Part shown: in pieces, positions 29,670-40,920 of the stretch
How the letters are laid out: each line of letters opens with the position of its first letter
Position numbering within the stretch: the stretch's first letter is position 1
Origin: Nitrospirota bacterium
GTDB taxonomy: Bacteria; Nitrospirota; Nitrospiria; Nitrospirales; UBA8639
Assembly (NCBI GenBank): GCA_029864405.1
Contig: JAOTTP010000003.1
Coordinates: 31,341-95,340 of the forward strand
Length of the DNA stretch: 64,000 nucleotides
Reading direction: 5' to 3'
The notes under the pieces: generated by a model
The model's input: only the letters and a program-made list of their open reading frames with translations
Told to the model about the DNA's origin: nothing
Databases searched by the model: none
Made by a program: the position numbers and the translations under genes

Positions 29670-32600
29670 ATGGAATCTCCCCATCCTTCAAAGACTTCTC
29701 CTCCTTCCGATGAAGAAGTTCATCGGGAGCGCCTCGGAGATCTGACGCTTTCTCTTGGGTCATCCCAAGGGTTGCATGAACAATCGTCTTCCGAATCTGA
29801 AGCCTCGAGTCTCAATAAACAGAGATGCGAGGCTCTCCAATCCAATCTGTCGCCTACTGACCAACAGCGTGATGTGCAGGAAGAATTGAATGTTCTCCGT
29901 CAGCAAGTAGAATGGTTCATTTTCGCCTCTCAGGGATCTCGTGAAGGATTGTGGGTGGCTGAAATTCGTCCGGATATTCCCTGGGACTCTCCAGATTGTC
30001 CGGTTTGGTACTCCCCTCAGTTTATCGCGTTGCTGGGGTATGAGGAATCTGAGTTTCCAGGAGTGAGGGCGAGTTGGGAGCAATTGTTACACCCTGAAGA
30101 TCGGGAACATGTGTTTGAGGCTTTAGCCAATCATGTTGAAAAGAGGATTCCCTATCATGTGGAGTCCCGCTTACGCACGAAATCAAGAGGGTATCGTTGG
30201 TTTGAGGCCACGGGCGAGGGAACCTTTGATGCCAACGGGAAGTTAATTCGAGGTGGAGGAACCTTACGCGATATCACGGATCGTAAGGTGGCTGAAGGTG
30301 CGTCAAAGCGGAACCATGCTCTGTTGGATGCTGTCCTTGAAGAAATGAGTGATGTGGTCTATGCCAAGGATCAAGACGGTCGTTACCTCCTGGTCAATCC
30401 TTCGGGAGCGGTGATCATGGAAAAAACCATGGATGAGGTCATCGGAAAAACCGATCAGGAATTATTTGGTCATCACCAGCATGCGTTGTTTGTCGAGGGA
30501 GACGCCCAAGCGATGCGTGGTGAGGGGACCCAGACATTTGAGGTCGAGGTCCAGGAACGGCAATCCGTGTCGCGAACGTTTTTAGTCACGAAAGATTCCT
30601 TTGGGCATTCACCGAATGGTCAAAGTGGAGTGTTGGGATTTGCTCGCGATATAACGTTTCGAAAAGCCGCGGAATTAACCATTCAGGAGAGAGAGAAACG
30701 CTTCCGGGCCATTATGGAAAATGCCTATGATCTGATTACGGAAGCCGATGCGGAAGGACGATTCCTGTATGTGAGCCCCAATTTCAAAGAATCTCTTGGG
30801 TACAGCTCCGCAGATCTGCTTGGCACGAGTGTCTTTGCTCCAGTTCATCCTGAAGATCGAGAAAAGGTGGTGGCGGAATTTTGCCAAGGCATGAAGACAC
30901 AAGGTTCCGGCTGTTCGGTGTACCGCTATCGACATCGGAATGGGGAGTACCGCTGGTTTGAAAGCACCGGGCGAGCGTTTCAAACGGCGCTCGGGGAACT
31001 TCGAGCTGTGGTGATTTCGCGAGATATTACACAACGAAAACAATGGGAAGATGCGCTGGAGGCGATTGTCAAAGGCAATGTGATCCCCGGCTCTCCAAAC
31101 TTCTTCGAAGTTCTAGTCGGCGAATTGGCGAAAGCTCTTCAGGTGCCCATGGTGTTTTTGTCAGAGCGGATTGAGAAAAATGACAGCAAAGCCCGGACAC
31201 TGGCTTTTTGGAACCAAGATCACTTTGAGCCTCCATCCGAGTACGACTGTCTCGGGGGCCCTTGCGAGCAGGTGTTTAAGGGTAACCCTGTTGACCATCC
31301 TTCTGGGGTCCAACAACTCTTTCCTCGCAGTGAAACGATTCAAAGGCTGGCGATTGAGGCGTATTATGGGATTCCTCTTTTTAATGCCCAGAAGGAGGTC
31401 GTGGGAAATCTTGCGTTCATGGATACTCGACCGTTTGATCTGTCTTTTCAGGGGCGATATCTTTTGCAGATTTTTTCGGCTCGAGCGGGAGCTGAACTTG
31501 AGCGGAAGCGCGCACAGGAAGATCTCCAAAAAAGCCAGGACCAGTACCGTGCGCTCTACGATCAGACCCCGTTAATCTATTTTACGGTGGATGGTCAGGG
31601 ACGTATTCTTTCCGTGAATCAGTATGGGGCGGAATTGTTAGGGTATCGGGTTGAGGAATTAGTGGGAACCTCTGTCCTCTCCGTGGTCTACCATGAAGAT
31701 CGTCATGTGTTTCAATCGGGTCTGGAGAAGAGGATGCGCGAATCGGCCAAATGGATTATTCCGGATTTTCGGAAAGTGAAAAAGGATGGGACCATTCTTT
31801 GGGTCAAAGAGACGGTGCAGGCCGTCGCCAATCACCCTGGGCCTCAAGTGTGGTTCCTGTCTTGTGAGGATATTACCGAACGGAAACGGACCGAAGAGGC
31901 CTTAAAATCGAGCGAGACGCAGTTGCGGCATACTCAAAAAATGGAGGCGATTGGCACATTGGCCGGTGGAATTGCCCATGACTTTAATAATATTTTGGGT
32001 GCGATCTTGGGATATTCTGAATTGGCGATGGCCTATGCCAACCAGGATGAACGCTTAAAATCGTATTTAAATGAAGTGGTCGCTGCTGGGAATCGGGCCC
32101 GTGATCTTGTGAAGCAAATTTTAGCCTTTAGCCGTCGTTCGGAGAAGGATAAAGAGGCGATTGACCTGCGATTGGTGATCAGGGATGTCCTGCAAATGGT
32201 GCGTGCCAGTTTCCCCTCCTCGATTGATATTCGAACGTCATTAGAACTTGAATCCACGGCGATTTATGGTGATCCGACGCAAATCCAACAAGTGATCATG
32301 AATCTCTGTGCCAATGCCGAATATGCGATGCGGGAAGAGGGAGGCGTATTGGAAATCGTCTTATGCCACAAGAGTATTACCGAAGAAGGAATGCCAGGCA
32401 TGGATACGCTCAAGGCCGGTTCCTATCTTCAACTGGTGATTCGTGATTCCGGGAAGGGCATCCCCCTCGAAACGGTGGAGAGAATTTTTGAGCCATTTTT
32501 TACCACGAAACCTGCGGGAGAGGGCACGGGACTTGGGTTGGCCGTCGTACATGGGATTGTTCTCAATCACGGTGGGGTGATTGCCGTGTCCAGTCGTCCA

Positions 32601-33086
32601 GGGGAAGGAACCATCTTCACGGTAGTCCTGCCGCGCTTGGATGTGGTTGTACCGGAAAAACCTGAGGAAGTGATTGCCTGGCCAACCGGATCTGGAAGGG
32701 TCTTGTTTGTGGATGATGAAGAAATGCTGATGCGCTGGGGGACGCAATTGCTCAGCTATTTAGGGTATGCCGTGGTGGCGAGCGTCAATCCGTATGAAGC
32801 GTTAGATCTGTTTCGGGCACACCCGTGGGACTTTGATGTGGTCGTGACGGATCAAACCATGCCGACGATGAGCGGAGAGGCATTATCCCGTAAGTTGTTA
32901 GCCATTCGAGCGGATATTCCCATTGTATTGTGTTCGGGATTTAGTCACACCATGACTCAAGAAAAAGCCAAACAACTCGGCGTTCGGGTATTCTTAATGA
33001 AGCCGGTCAACGGGCAGTCTCTGGCCCTTGCGCTCCGGGACATCTTGGGTGAAGATCCCACTCCGGAATCGACTTTTCATACATGA
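29670..33086 (+). CDS. Hybrid sensor histidine kinase with several PAS domains, GAF-like segment, HisKA, HATPase and C-terminal REC
   Basis: Repeated PAS/PAC segments ([28 protein letters not shown]..., [21 protein letters not shown]...), [57 protein letters not shown]...[12 protein letters not shown]. Confidence 0.95.
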   Translation: MESPHPSKTSPPSDEEVHRERLGDLTLSLGSSQGLHEQSSSESEASSLNKQRCEALQSNLSPTDQQRDVQEELNVLRQQVEWFIFASQGSREGLWVAEIRPDIPWDSPDCPVWYSPQFIALLGYEESEFPGVRASWEQLLHPEDREHVFEALANHVEKRIPYHVESRLRTKSRGYRWFEATGEGTFDANGKLIRGGGTLRDITDRKVAEGASKRNHALLDAVLEEMSDVVYAKDQDGRYLLVNPSGAVIMEKTMDEVIGKTDQELFGHHQHALFVEGDAQAMRGEGTQTFEVEVQERQSVSRTFLVTKDSFGHSPNGQSGVLGFARDITFRKAAELTIQEREKRFRAIMENAYDLITEADAEGRFLYVSPNFKESLGYSSADLLGTSVFAPVHPEDREKVVAEFCQGMKTQGSGCSVYRYRHRNGEYRWFESTGRAFQTALGELRAVVISRDITQRKQWEDALEAIVKGNVIPGSPNFFEVLVGELAKALQVPMVFLSERIEKNDSKARTLAFWNQDHFEPPSEYDCLGGPCEQVFKGNPVDHPSGVQQLFPRSETIQRLAIEAYYGIPLFNAQKEVVGNLAFMDTRPFDLSFQGRYLLQIFSARAGAELERKRAQEDLQKSQDQYRALYDQTPLIYFTVDGQGRILSVNQYGAELLGYRVEELVGTSVLSVVYHEDRHVFQSGLEKRMRESAKWIIPDFRKVKKDGTILWVKETVQAVANHPGPQVWFLSCEDITERKRTEEALKSSETQLRHTQKMEAIGTLAGGIAHDFNNILGAILGYSELAMAYANQDERLKSYLNEVVAAGNRARDLVKQILAFSRRSEKDKEAIDLRLVIRDVLQMVRASFPSSIDIRTSLELESTAIYGDPTQIQQVIMNLCANAEYAMREEGGVLEIVLCHKSITEEGMPGMDTLKAGSYLQLVIRDSGKGIPLETVERIFEPFFTTKPAGEGTGLGLAVVHGIVLNHGGVIAVSSRPGEGTIFTVVLPRLDVVVPEKPEEVIAWPTGSGRVLFVDDEEMLMRWGTQLLSYLGYAVVASVNPYEALDLFRAHPWDFDVVVTDQTMPTMSGEALSRKLLAIRADIPIVLCSGFSHTMTQEKAKQLGVRVFLMKPVNGQSLALALRDILGEDPTPESTFHT

Positions 33087-33209
33087 TAGGGTACCTGGAT
33101 CAATCCACACTCATGGTTTTTCCTCTTTCTCTTAAATCTCACGTGAGGGATCGTCCGACTCCTCAGCTGCTTGCCAACGTGTCACCAACACGTTAGTCCA
33201 TTCTCCTCA

Positions 33210-33485
33210 TCAGGTGTTTGGCTCTTTCACTTCAATCTCGATGGAATCAGACGTGTCAAGAATTTCATGGTCATGATCGGCCACTTTGACCGGGACCTGA
33301 TGTTTCCCTGGAGAAAGTCCTTCAAGTGTGCCTTTGGATCCTTTTTGGTATTGGCCATCGACAAAGGCATCTATATGGTCGCCTTTGGAGCCTTTTTGTG
33401 AGCTAATGGGCAGCTGAGATCCCTCCATTTCCCCGGCATAAACCGAAACCCCTGCCAGTGCTATGAAGCTTCCAACCATTGCCAT
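33210..33485 (-). CDS. Small secreted protein of unknown function (predicted signal peptide)
   Basis: MAMVGSFIALAGVSVYAGEMEGSQ (signal-like) followed by a beta-rich segment with duplicated QKGSKG. Confidence 0.5.
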   Translation of the reverse strand: MAMVGSFIALAGVSVYAGEMEGSQLPISSQKGSKGDHIDAFVDGQYQKGSKGTLEGLSPGKHQVPVKVADHDHEILDTSDSIEIEVKEPNT

Positions 33486-33795
33486 TCCAAATATTCAGGA
33501 CATCATACGCCTCTCCTTGGTCTCGCAGGTTTTGTTGAATGAGGTTTTCTATGAGATTCGCAATCGGGGGTTTATTGCCGAAAAATTTTTGAGGGTAAGT
33601 TCCCATGAAGCTCGAAATGCAAATGTGGCCAAGGGTAGATATCGTCAATCAACATAGAAATGAGTCTGGCGAAAATTAGGAAAAGACAAGCCCTTCTGAA
33701 CTCGCAGGAGGTTGACCAGCCCATGTGAATATTGTGGCCATGCGTAGTTGGTGGCCGGTGTTCAAGTATATGAGTTTGAGAGATACTGTTGATCC

Positions 33796-33980
33796 GGGTG
33801 TCGTCCCGGCGGCCGAGGTCCTTTTGTTTCGGCAAAAGGACCCAAAACCTGTGACGCCCCGTCCGGCCTCATCGGATGGGACGGACGCAAGCTAGAAAAG
33901 AGCGGGCCAACTCGCGGGGCTCAGACAAGGCCCGCCGATGCATGAGAGCGTCCATCCCTGGGGCCGGGCGGCAGGCGTCG
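33796..33980. repeat. Long extragenic repeat copy
   Basis: GGCAAAAGGACCCAAAACC...GACGCCCCGTCCGGCCTCATCGG...GGGACGGACGC...GCGGGCCAACTCGCGGGGCTC...ACAAGGCCCGCCGATGCATGAGAGCGTCCATCC...GGGCGGCAGGCGTCG; similar to 48073-48252. Confidence 0.8.
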
Positions 33981-34307
33981 ATAGGCGAAGGGGAGCGGGA
34001 TAAGGGATGCGAGACAGTCAAACAATGCGCAACCCTGTTTCCGGCGTCGGCAGCCCGCCTTGGACAAGACGTCTCGCTCAAGCGCATCATGTTGGAAGTG
34101 ACCGAAGAGTCGGTGAGGAAGGGGAAGATTAAGCAGGTGTTGCCGTGTCTCAGGCCTGGAAAAGTGTGTGTGCCATTAAATAAAGAGCTGTTCTATGGGT
34201 ATTCTATGAGTAATAATTTGAACAGCGCAATTTGGAAACCGAAATGAGTCTTTTACTCTCCTGGTGGATCTCAGGAGGTGGGACTACATTTCGAAGAGAG
34301 CAGAACC

Positions 34308-34781
34308 TTAGAGGTATCTGGCGGATGAGTATTTGTTGGTCGTCGGAATAGGGGTGTCGAATTTCGTGACCCAGTCCACGGCATTACAGAGTTCTTGAAA
34401 ATCCAGTGGCTTTTCAAGTACCCGGTTCACGCCGTTTTTAAATGCGCGAAGACGGACGACGTGGGATAATTCGGCGGTAATCAGAAAAATTGAGAGAATT
34501 TCCTGGGAATATATTTGATTGACTTGTTCAATGAAATCAAGTCCATCCATCTGTGGCATATTGTTGTCGGTAATGATGATGGAGACCGACTCTTTTTGCA
34601 GAACTTCAAGCCCTTCCACTCCATTTCCCGCTTCTGAACACACATACCCTCGAAGTTCTAAAAATTCTTTCAGGCAGGTTCGATGATGTTGATCATCGTC
34701 TACTAACAAGATCCGGTCTTTGATGGGAGCCTTGGGAGCCTCGGGTTTTGGTGAAGTCTGATACACGCTCGAAATTTTCAT
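34308..34781 (-). CDS. Single-domain response regulator (CheY-like receiver)
   Basis: RILLVDDDQHHRTCLKEFLELRGYVCSEAGNGVEGLEVL...IIITDNNMPQMDGLDFIEQV...VLEKPLDFQEL; start at MKISSVYQ. Confidence 0.9.
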   Translation of the reverse strand: MKISSVYQTSPKPEAPKAPIKDRILLVDDDQHHRTCLKEFLELRGYVCSEAGNGVEGLEVLQKESVSIIITDNNMPQMDGLDFIEQVNQIYSQEILSIFLITAELSHVVRLRAFKNGVNRVLEKPLDFQELCNAVDWVTKFDTPIPTTNKYSSARYL

Positions 34782-35368
34782 GATACTCACATCTATTGGT
34801 GTCGAACTGTTTTCCCTAAAAAGGTGGCGGAGGGACCTTTGAGAAGGTGGCTGATGAGGAGACCAAACTCCGGGTGCGGTCGGAATCGTAGTTCCCCTGA
34901 GACCAGTCCCTCCGCCGAGGCTCATATGGTGACGCTCAATACGAGTGTTCCCATGTGTCCACTTCATAGGACATCCGCAATATCGTCGATGTCCACGTTG
35001 TTGCGCAGATTATAAAAAAGCATCTTCAAAGAAATGCTTCATCAAAAGAGGGGGACTGGCAACCTTGATGCAATTAGAATGCAAGTGATATTCCAAATGC
35101 GATGGACAGGAAAAGTGCTTAAATTTCAAATTATTAGAGCGGTTTTTACATTAGTCTTGAAACAAATCATGCAGGTGAAACCCTACAGGACCGAGTCAAC
35201 TTCCTTCAGGAGCACACTGGTCAGATGTGAATAAGGAAGAGGAGGCCGAGGACTCTGGATCGTACAAACCAACGATGGATGGTGTTCATGTCCTTCGATT
35301 GACGCAGGAGAGCATTCGACAAGTCTGTCCTGAGCTTGAGAAGGGCTCATCACGAACGTTATGTATAG

Positions 35369-36596
35369 GGGACTGTTGAATAATAGGGTCATTGAATGCA
35401 CGTTTTGCTATACTCCCCCCCCCGTCCACGTCTCGTTCCCTCCCTCTTGCCCCCTGGAGCCGCGCATGTCCCAAATGGAAATGGTTGATCTCGACAGTTT
35501 GTTACCGTCCACGCATCCCTACCGCCGGTTTCAGGCCTATCTGCCCGATGCCACGAAAGCTCTGGCGGAGGTGAGTCAGCTCAAAGGAGCCGACGGCTAT
35601 GGGGTCGAACGGTTGTTTCACTGTCTGCTGCTCCAATTCATGGAAGACCTCTCGGATCGAGAACGGGAACGGTATCTGGAAGAAAACCTGGCCGCCAAAT
35701 GGTTTTGTGGGTTCACGGTATCGGAGCCCACCCCGGACTATAGCCTCTTCACCCGTGTCCGGACCCGCATTGGAACAACCCGGCTCTCGCAGTTGTTTGC
35801 CACCATGCGCGACCAACTCAAAGCTGCCGGCCTCATGAGTGAAGTGTTCACCTTTGTGGATGCCACCCACCTCATTGCCAAAGCCACGTTGTGGGAAGAG
35901 CGAGATAAGGCCCGACAACAGAAGATCGAGAAGTTGAATAATGAGGTGCTGCCGAAAGTGGCGGCCGACCTACAAGCCCGGATTGGCTGCAAGGGCAAGA
36001 AGAAATATTGGTACGGCTATAAAGAGCATGTCAGGGTTGATAGGCAATCGGGGCTGATCAATAAAGTCGCCACGACCCCAGCCACTCTGCCGGATGCGCA
36101 AGGCCTGCGGCATGTCTGTCCGACACAAGGCGCGATCTATGGGGAGAAAGGCTATTGTACCGCTCCGGCCCGTCAGGCCGCCGCCAAGCGGCGCTGGCAT
36201 CTCGCGGCGATCCAACGCAATAACATGAACACGAAGAACCGGGACCGTGATCGATGGTATAGCCATCTACGGGCTCCGTATGAACGGGTCTTCTCCCAGT
36301 GGTCGAAGCGCGTGCGCTATCGCGGGGTGGCGAAGAATCCATTCGCCGCCTTCTTGCAGGCCCTGGCCTTTAACCTCAAACGGTTAGTCGTCCTCGACGC
36401 GGGGCTAGTGGCCGCCTAAGCACGAAGCAGCCCACGGAAACCGCCCCAATAGGGGGTGACGACCTCACCAAGAGGGTCTCATGGCCACTCCACAGGGAGC
36501 GCAGGGGGAGTATTTTTCTCTGTAGACCTTTCATCGGATGGTTTTGACCGAAACCTTCCCACGAGAACGCCTCACACCGCTTTATTCAACAGTCCC
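35369..36596 (+). mobile_element. IS5-like insertion sequence with terminal inverted repeats and probable TATAG duplication
   Basis: GGGACTGTTGAATAA (35369-) against TTATTCAACAGTCCC (to 36596), flanked on both sides by TATAG (35364-35368, 36597-36601). Confidence 0.85.
35466..36419 (+). CDS. IS5/IS1182-type transposase
   Basis: MVDLDSLLPSTHPYRRF...FVDATHLIAKATLWEERDKARQQ...YGYKEHVRVDRQSGLINKVATTPATLPDA...IYGEKGYCTAPAR...RAPYERVFSQWSKRVRYRG. Confidence 0.85.
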   Translation: MSQMEMVDLDSLLPSTHPYRRFQAYLPDATKALAEVSQLKGADGYGVERLFHCLLLQFMEDLSDRERERYLEENLAAKWFCGFTVSEPTPDYSLFTRVRTRIGTTRLSQLFATMRDQLKAAGLMSEVFTFVDATHLIAKATLWEERDKARQQKIEKLNNEVLPKVAADLQARIGCKGKKKYWYGYKEHVRVDRQSGLINKVATTPATLPDAQGLRHVCPTQGAIYGEKGYCTAPARQAAAKRRWHLAAIQRNNMNTKNRDRDRWYSHLRAPYERVFSQWSKRVRYRGVAKNPFAAFLQALAFNLKRLVVLDAGLVAA

Positions 36597-37381
36597 TATA
36601 GAGAAATGGATGAATGAGACACGACATGAGGTGATCCTGAGCCTGAAATGGAAGTTACCGTTCCTTAGAGTTGATGTATCTCGAAATATTTTCACTATGG
36701 CACTCATCTTCTGAGAAACTCTCATGAACTGTTGCCTATTGATGTGGGCAATGCTTCGACGTTCCACCTGGCAGAAGGTAAGGATTCTTTTACCGTGGGA
36801 ATAACAGTTGGTGACTGTCTTGAGGAACTTCAGAGGACAAAAGAAACTCTCGGGTCTGTTGGTGTTATTCCTGTCGGTCTGTGTGACCATATGGTTGGTG
36901 AACGCCAGTATCTGAACAAATCCCGACGGAAACGACTGGCAATTCTCGGTGGGTCCATTCTGACGCCAATTGGAAAGAGGACTCCATGTGAGGAAGCTAC
37001 CAGGCTGATGCAATGGGACAATCACCATTAGATTGGGGATGTACAAGATGAATGGTTGGCCCCGTTTCCTCTTTGAGAAGTGCAAAGAATGAGGAATAGC
37101 GGTTGTCTCACACTCGGATTTCATGGGGTTTTGTTCTTAGACCCTTGACCTAGATACTTGCAGAAGGCATTCTTGAGCCATGAGTAGTGGGTCAGGATGC
37201 CACACCGGAGTTCTTGACATCATTCGAAGGCGCTGCCTACAGTTTTGGAAGATGGTTACGTCGAAAAGGCATAGGGATTGCTGGAAGAAATAAGGTAAGA
37301 TGAAAAGAGTACTCTTTCCTCTTGAATGGGTGTAATGCGGATGTGTTTGTCAGTCAAGTAAAGAAATGGTGGAGGTGAAAC

Positions 37382-38308
37382 ATGACCAAGGTGCTGTCTT
37401 TTTCGAAGGTAATGAGAGTAGGAAAGTTAGGTCTAGTGGGTGGATGCCTGATTGCGATAGTGGCGGGATGTAGTTCTCGATTGCAAACGACGATTATGAG
37501 TGGGACTGAACCTCCTGCCAAGCCTCAAGTGGCAAAGCTTGAATCTGTGACGCCACCTGCTGAGGCGGCCGTTCAGACACCGGTACAGGCTGAAAAAATC
37601 ATTGGGATTCCGCCTACGGATATTCCTGTGGAAGAACCGGCCCGTCCGGTCATTCGTCATTCCGCTCCTGCTGATATTTTTGCCACTCCTCGAACGGGAG
37701 TCGTCGAACAGGCTGTTCCTGTGCCTCTGGAAGCTCCATTGGTAGCTGAACCCGTGGTTCCTCCATCTCCTATCATAGCCTCCCCCACCCCAAGCCAAAT
37801 TTCTCCTCAAGAATCCCCAAAAGTGTTTGGGATCCCCCCGATTTCGTTTGAACCGGAAATGCCGGCCTTTCCTACAATTCGTGAAGAAGCCGCTCCGCCA
37901 GAAGAGCCGGTTCAAATAGCTAAAGTTGTTCCAGCGGCTCCAGAAGCGGTGGAAAGCAAGCCGGAAGATCTTCTGAAGGCCCTAGGAGATGTGTATTTCG
38001 ATTATGACCGGTTTACGATTCGGACAGATGCGATCCCTGTCTTGCAAGAGAATGCCCATGCCCTGGTAGCAGCCTTGTCGGACAAAAACATTGTAATCGA
38101 AGGGCACTGTGATGAACGTGGCACAGAAAGTTACAACATGGTGCTTGGGAAGCGACGAGGGAATGCGGTGAAGGAATTTTTGGTCGATTTGGGCGTCCCA
38201 GGCGACAAACTCCAGGTGATGAGTTATGGAAAAGAGAAGCCATTTTGCACCGACCAAAATGAAGAGTGCTGGCAGGAAAACCGGCGCGGTCATTTTATCG
38301 TGCAGTAA
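37382..38308 (+). CDS. OmpA/Pal-family lipoprotein with proline-rich linker
   Basis: Lipobox LIAIVAGCSS; C-terminal DVYFDYDRFTIRTDAIPVLQENAHAL...IVIEGHCDERGTESYNMVLGKRRGNAVKEFLVDLGV...LQVMSYGKEKP. Confidence 0.92.
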   Translation: MTKVLSFSKVMRVGKLGLVGGCLIAIVAGCSSRLQTTIMSGTEPPAKPQVAKLESVTPPAEAAVQTPVQAEKIIGIPPTDIPVEEPARPVIRHSAPADIFATPRTGVVEQAVPVPLEAPLVAEPVVPPSPIIASPTPSQISPQESPKVFGIPPISFEPEMPAFPTIREEAAPPEEPVQIAKVVPAAPEAVESKPEDLLKALGDVYFDYDRFTIRTDAIPVLQENAHALVAALSDKNIVIEGHCDERGTESYNMVLGKRRGNAVKEFLVDLGVPGDKLQVMSYGKEKPFCTDQNEECWQENRRGHFIVQ

Positions 38309-38662
38309 TGCAGTAAGATGTTCAAGCGAATTTAGCAAGGGACGTTTGCTGGAGAGGCGACTTGAATGGTGAGAAGAGGGTCCGGTCTTCCTGAGAAGTC
38401 AGTTCGGTCGGTCCCTCTTTTTCCCGCCTTTTGAAATGTCGCCAGTCTATCCGTTTCCTCTGTATGGTCCTTCTCCTCTCCTGTGCGTAGCTGCGGATCC
38501 TCCAGTTTTTCCCACCAGGGATGTCTGATTCCTGAATTCTCCCGCATCGCCATGGCTCTGTTCAATGTGCCTATGGCAGCTAACCAGGGCTACAGAAGTA
38601 GATGCGATGAGGCAAGGAGCTTCAGGACATGTATGAACAATTCGTCAAGAGAGGTGCAGGGA

Positions 38663-38989
38663 ATGGAGCCGTCTCAAAACCTGTTTGCCAATATTCCGGA
38701 ACACCTTGACCACGAATTGACGAGTGAGCTGCTGAGGGATCGTTCTGTACGAATTGAACGCATTGTGTCATGCGGCCAGGTGTCTCCACCAGACTTTTGG
38801 TACGACCAGGCAGAGCATGAGTGGGTTGTGGTGCTGGAAGGAAAGGCCACGATCAATATTGAGGGACGATCGACCATCATGCTTGGACCTGGCGATACCC
38901 TACATCTTCCCGCACATACCAGACATCGGGTGGAATGGACCGATCCTCAATATGCCACGATCTGGCTCGCCGTGTTCTGGAAACCCTAA
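38663..38989 (+). CDS. Cupin-domain protein
   Basis: DFWYDQAEHEWVVVLEGKATINIEGRSTIMLGPGDTLHLPAHTRHRVEWTDPQYATIWLAVFW; start at MEPSQNLF. Confidence 0.88.
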   Translation: MEPSQNLFANIPEHLDHELTSELLRDRSVRIERIVSCGQVSPPDFWYDQAEHEWVVVLEGKATINIEGRSTIMLGPGDTLHLPAHTRHRVEWTDPQYATIWLAVFWKP

Positions 38990-39279
38990 AGTTCCATCGA
39001 ATCCAAACCGTATCCCTGTTGGACGCGCCTCTCTGTGGCGGATTCCTACTCATTGTACCCATGGTTGGTTATCAGTCGAACTTAAGCCATATCCTTTGCG
39101 GTTGTCGGGTGGCTTAGATGTCGGTCTGTGTCCTGCCCAGTATTGAAGGTGTATGAGCCTAACAAGGAGCGTTGAGGAGGATTGATGAGGTAAATGATTT
39201 TTTTATGATAAGATATTTTGGTTTTAAAGAAGGTTCCTGAATAGTCAGGCATATCTGAGCAGATTCAGGAGGGAGTTAG

Positions 39280-39966
39280 GTGGCGGAGGCAATGGCGAAA
39301 TCGCTCATCTATGTGGTTGATCCCATGTGTTCGTGGTGTTGGGGATTTTCACCGGTCATTGAGGATGTCGCTCGACGATATCGAGATCAGGTTACGATCG
39401 AATTATTGTTGGGTGGCCTGCGTCCCGGCAATGTGGAACGGTTTGATGAGCAGAGGCGAGCCTACATTCTCAGCCATTGGCATGCGGTGCATGAACGAAC
39501 CGGCCAGGCATTTAACTTTGAATTTCAGCCGGAGCCTTCGTTCACCTACGACACCGAACCGCCATCCCGGGCAGTTGTGGTGGTTCGGCAACTGGCTCCG
39601 GATAAGGAGTTTGTCTTTGTGAAGTCTGTGCAGGAAGCGTTTTATGTGAAGAACGCGAATGTCACGCAGGAAAAAATCCTTGCTGATCTTGCAAGTGCTC
39701 AGGGTGTTGACCGAGGCCAGTTCCTGGAATGGTTCAATAATCCTGCGATCAAACAATCGGTCTGGCAGGAGTTTGATCAGGTTCGTCAATTGGGAGTGAG
39801 TGGTTTTCCAACGCTGCTTGGGCAATGTGGAAATGACCGCATCACTTTTACGCATGGGTATCAACCGACGGGGGTGTTGGTTCCAATGATTGACGAGTGG
39901 CTGGGTGGACCATTTTCTGGCTCCTCCAGTTCGTCGATTGCAGAGATCATTGCTGAGATAGGATGA
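39280..39966 (+). CDS. DsbA-family protein (FrnE/2-hydroxychromene-2-carboxylate isomerase-like thioredoxin fold)
   Basis: LIYVVDPMCSWCWGFSPVIEDVARRYRDQVTIELLLGGLRPG...GVSGFPTLL. Confidence 0.88.
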   Translation: MAEAMAKSLIYVVDPMCSWCWGFSPVIEDVARRYRDQVTIELLLGGLRPGNVERFDEQRRAYILSHWHAVHERTGQAFNFEFQPEPSFTYDTEPPSRAVVVVRQLAPDKEFVFVKSVQEAFYVKNANVTQEKILADLASAQGVDRGQFLEWFNNPAIKQSVWQEFDQVRQLGVSGFPTLLGQCGNDRITFTHGYQPTGVLVPMIDEWLGGPFSGSSSSSIAEIIAEIG

Positions 39967-40054
39967 TGGATAATTCTTAGATCATGGGCTTTATTTATCA
40001 ATGAACGGAGACAATGCAGCGAGTCTGTCTTCCACTTGTACAGGAGGTGACCTG

Positions 40055-40693
40055 ATGCGCAAAGTTTCGAAAGTCCTTTTTCTGGTTGGGATGGTGCTCA
40101 GTGCTGGCTTTGGTTTTGCCACCGGTTCGTTTGCGGAAATGGCCAAATGGAATCTAGACCATGATCATTCCACAATTGGGTTTCAGGTGGCCCATATGGT
40201 GGTGTCCAAAACCAATGGCAAATTTACTGAGTATTCAGGAGTCGTGGAAATGGATCCCGAAGCTCTAAAATTTACGACCATTGAAGCGGTGATCCAAACC
40301 TCGTCGGTGACGACTGACCATCAGAAACGGGATGAGCATCTACGGAGCCCGGACTTTTTTGACGTCCAGAAATTCCCGACCATGACCTATACCATGAAAA
40401 GCTATAAAAAATCCGGAGACAACTATACGGCTGTCGGAGACTTGACCTTGTTAGGTGTCACGAAAGAGATCTCGTTAGTCGGAACGTTTAATGGGGTGGC
40501 TCAAGACCCTTGGGGCAATACCCGGGCGGGCTTCACTGCCGCAGGCACCGTGAACCGTAAAGACTTCGGTATGAAATTCAGCAAATTATTAGATAACGGC
40601 GGCATGCTTGTGGGTGATGAGGTCAAGATTATCTTGGAAATTGAAGTCATTAAGGAAAAGAAACCGGAAACAGTCAACCAAGAGAAAGGATAG
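40055..40693 (+). CDS. YceI family protein with signal peptide
   Basis: WNLDHDHSTIGFQVAHMVVSKTNGKFTEYSGVVEMD...SSVTTDHQKRDEHLRSPDFFDVQKFPTMTYTMKSYK...FGMKFSKLLDNGGMLVGDEVKIILEIE. Confidence 0.95.
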   Translation: MRKVSKVLFLVGMVLSAGFGFATGSFAEMAKWNLDHDHSTIGFQVAHMVVSKTNGKFTEYSGVVEMDPEALKFTTIEAVIQTSSVTTDHQKRDEHLRSPDFFDVQKFPTMTYTMKSYKKSGDNYTAVGDLTLLGVTKEISLVGTFNGVAQDPWGNTRAGFTAAGTVNRKDFGMKFSKLLDNGGMLVGDEVKIILEIEVIKEKKPETVNQEKG

Positions 40694-40792
40694 GGGACAG
40701 TTGGAGATGAGTGGTAAAACCCTGAACCGTCTCTTCTCTTTCTTTCGTCATCCCGGCAAGTAGTCAGTGGGGATCCATCCGGAGAAATTCAA

Positions 40793-40826
40793 AGATGGAT
40801 GCCCGATAAAAACTGTCGGGTATGAC
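40793..40826 (-). repeat. Distal copy of the palindromic extragenic repeat
   Basis: AAGATGGATGCCCGATAAAAACTGTCGGGTATGACG. Confidence 0.8.
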
Positions 40827-40920
40827 GTTGGAGGAAATGGATTCCCGATACATGTCATCTTGAGCCATTCGGCAAGCTTAGGGCACGTTGCACGTAGGAT
40901 CTTGCAACGCCGGGACATCT

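Noticed and set aside
33876-34247. 123-aa ORF
   Set aside because: Begins inside the long extragenic repeat; the frame is not conserved in the 48-kb copy.
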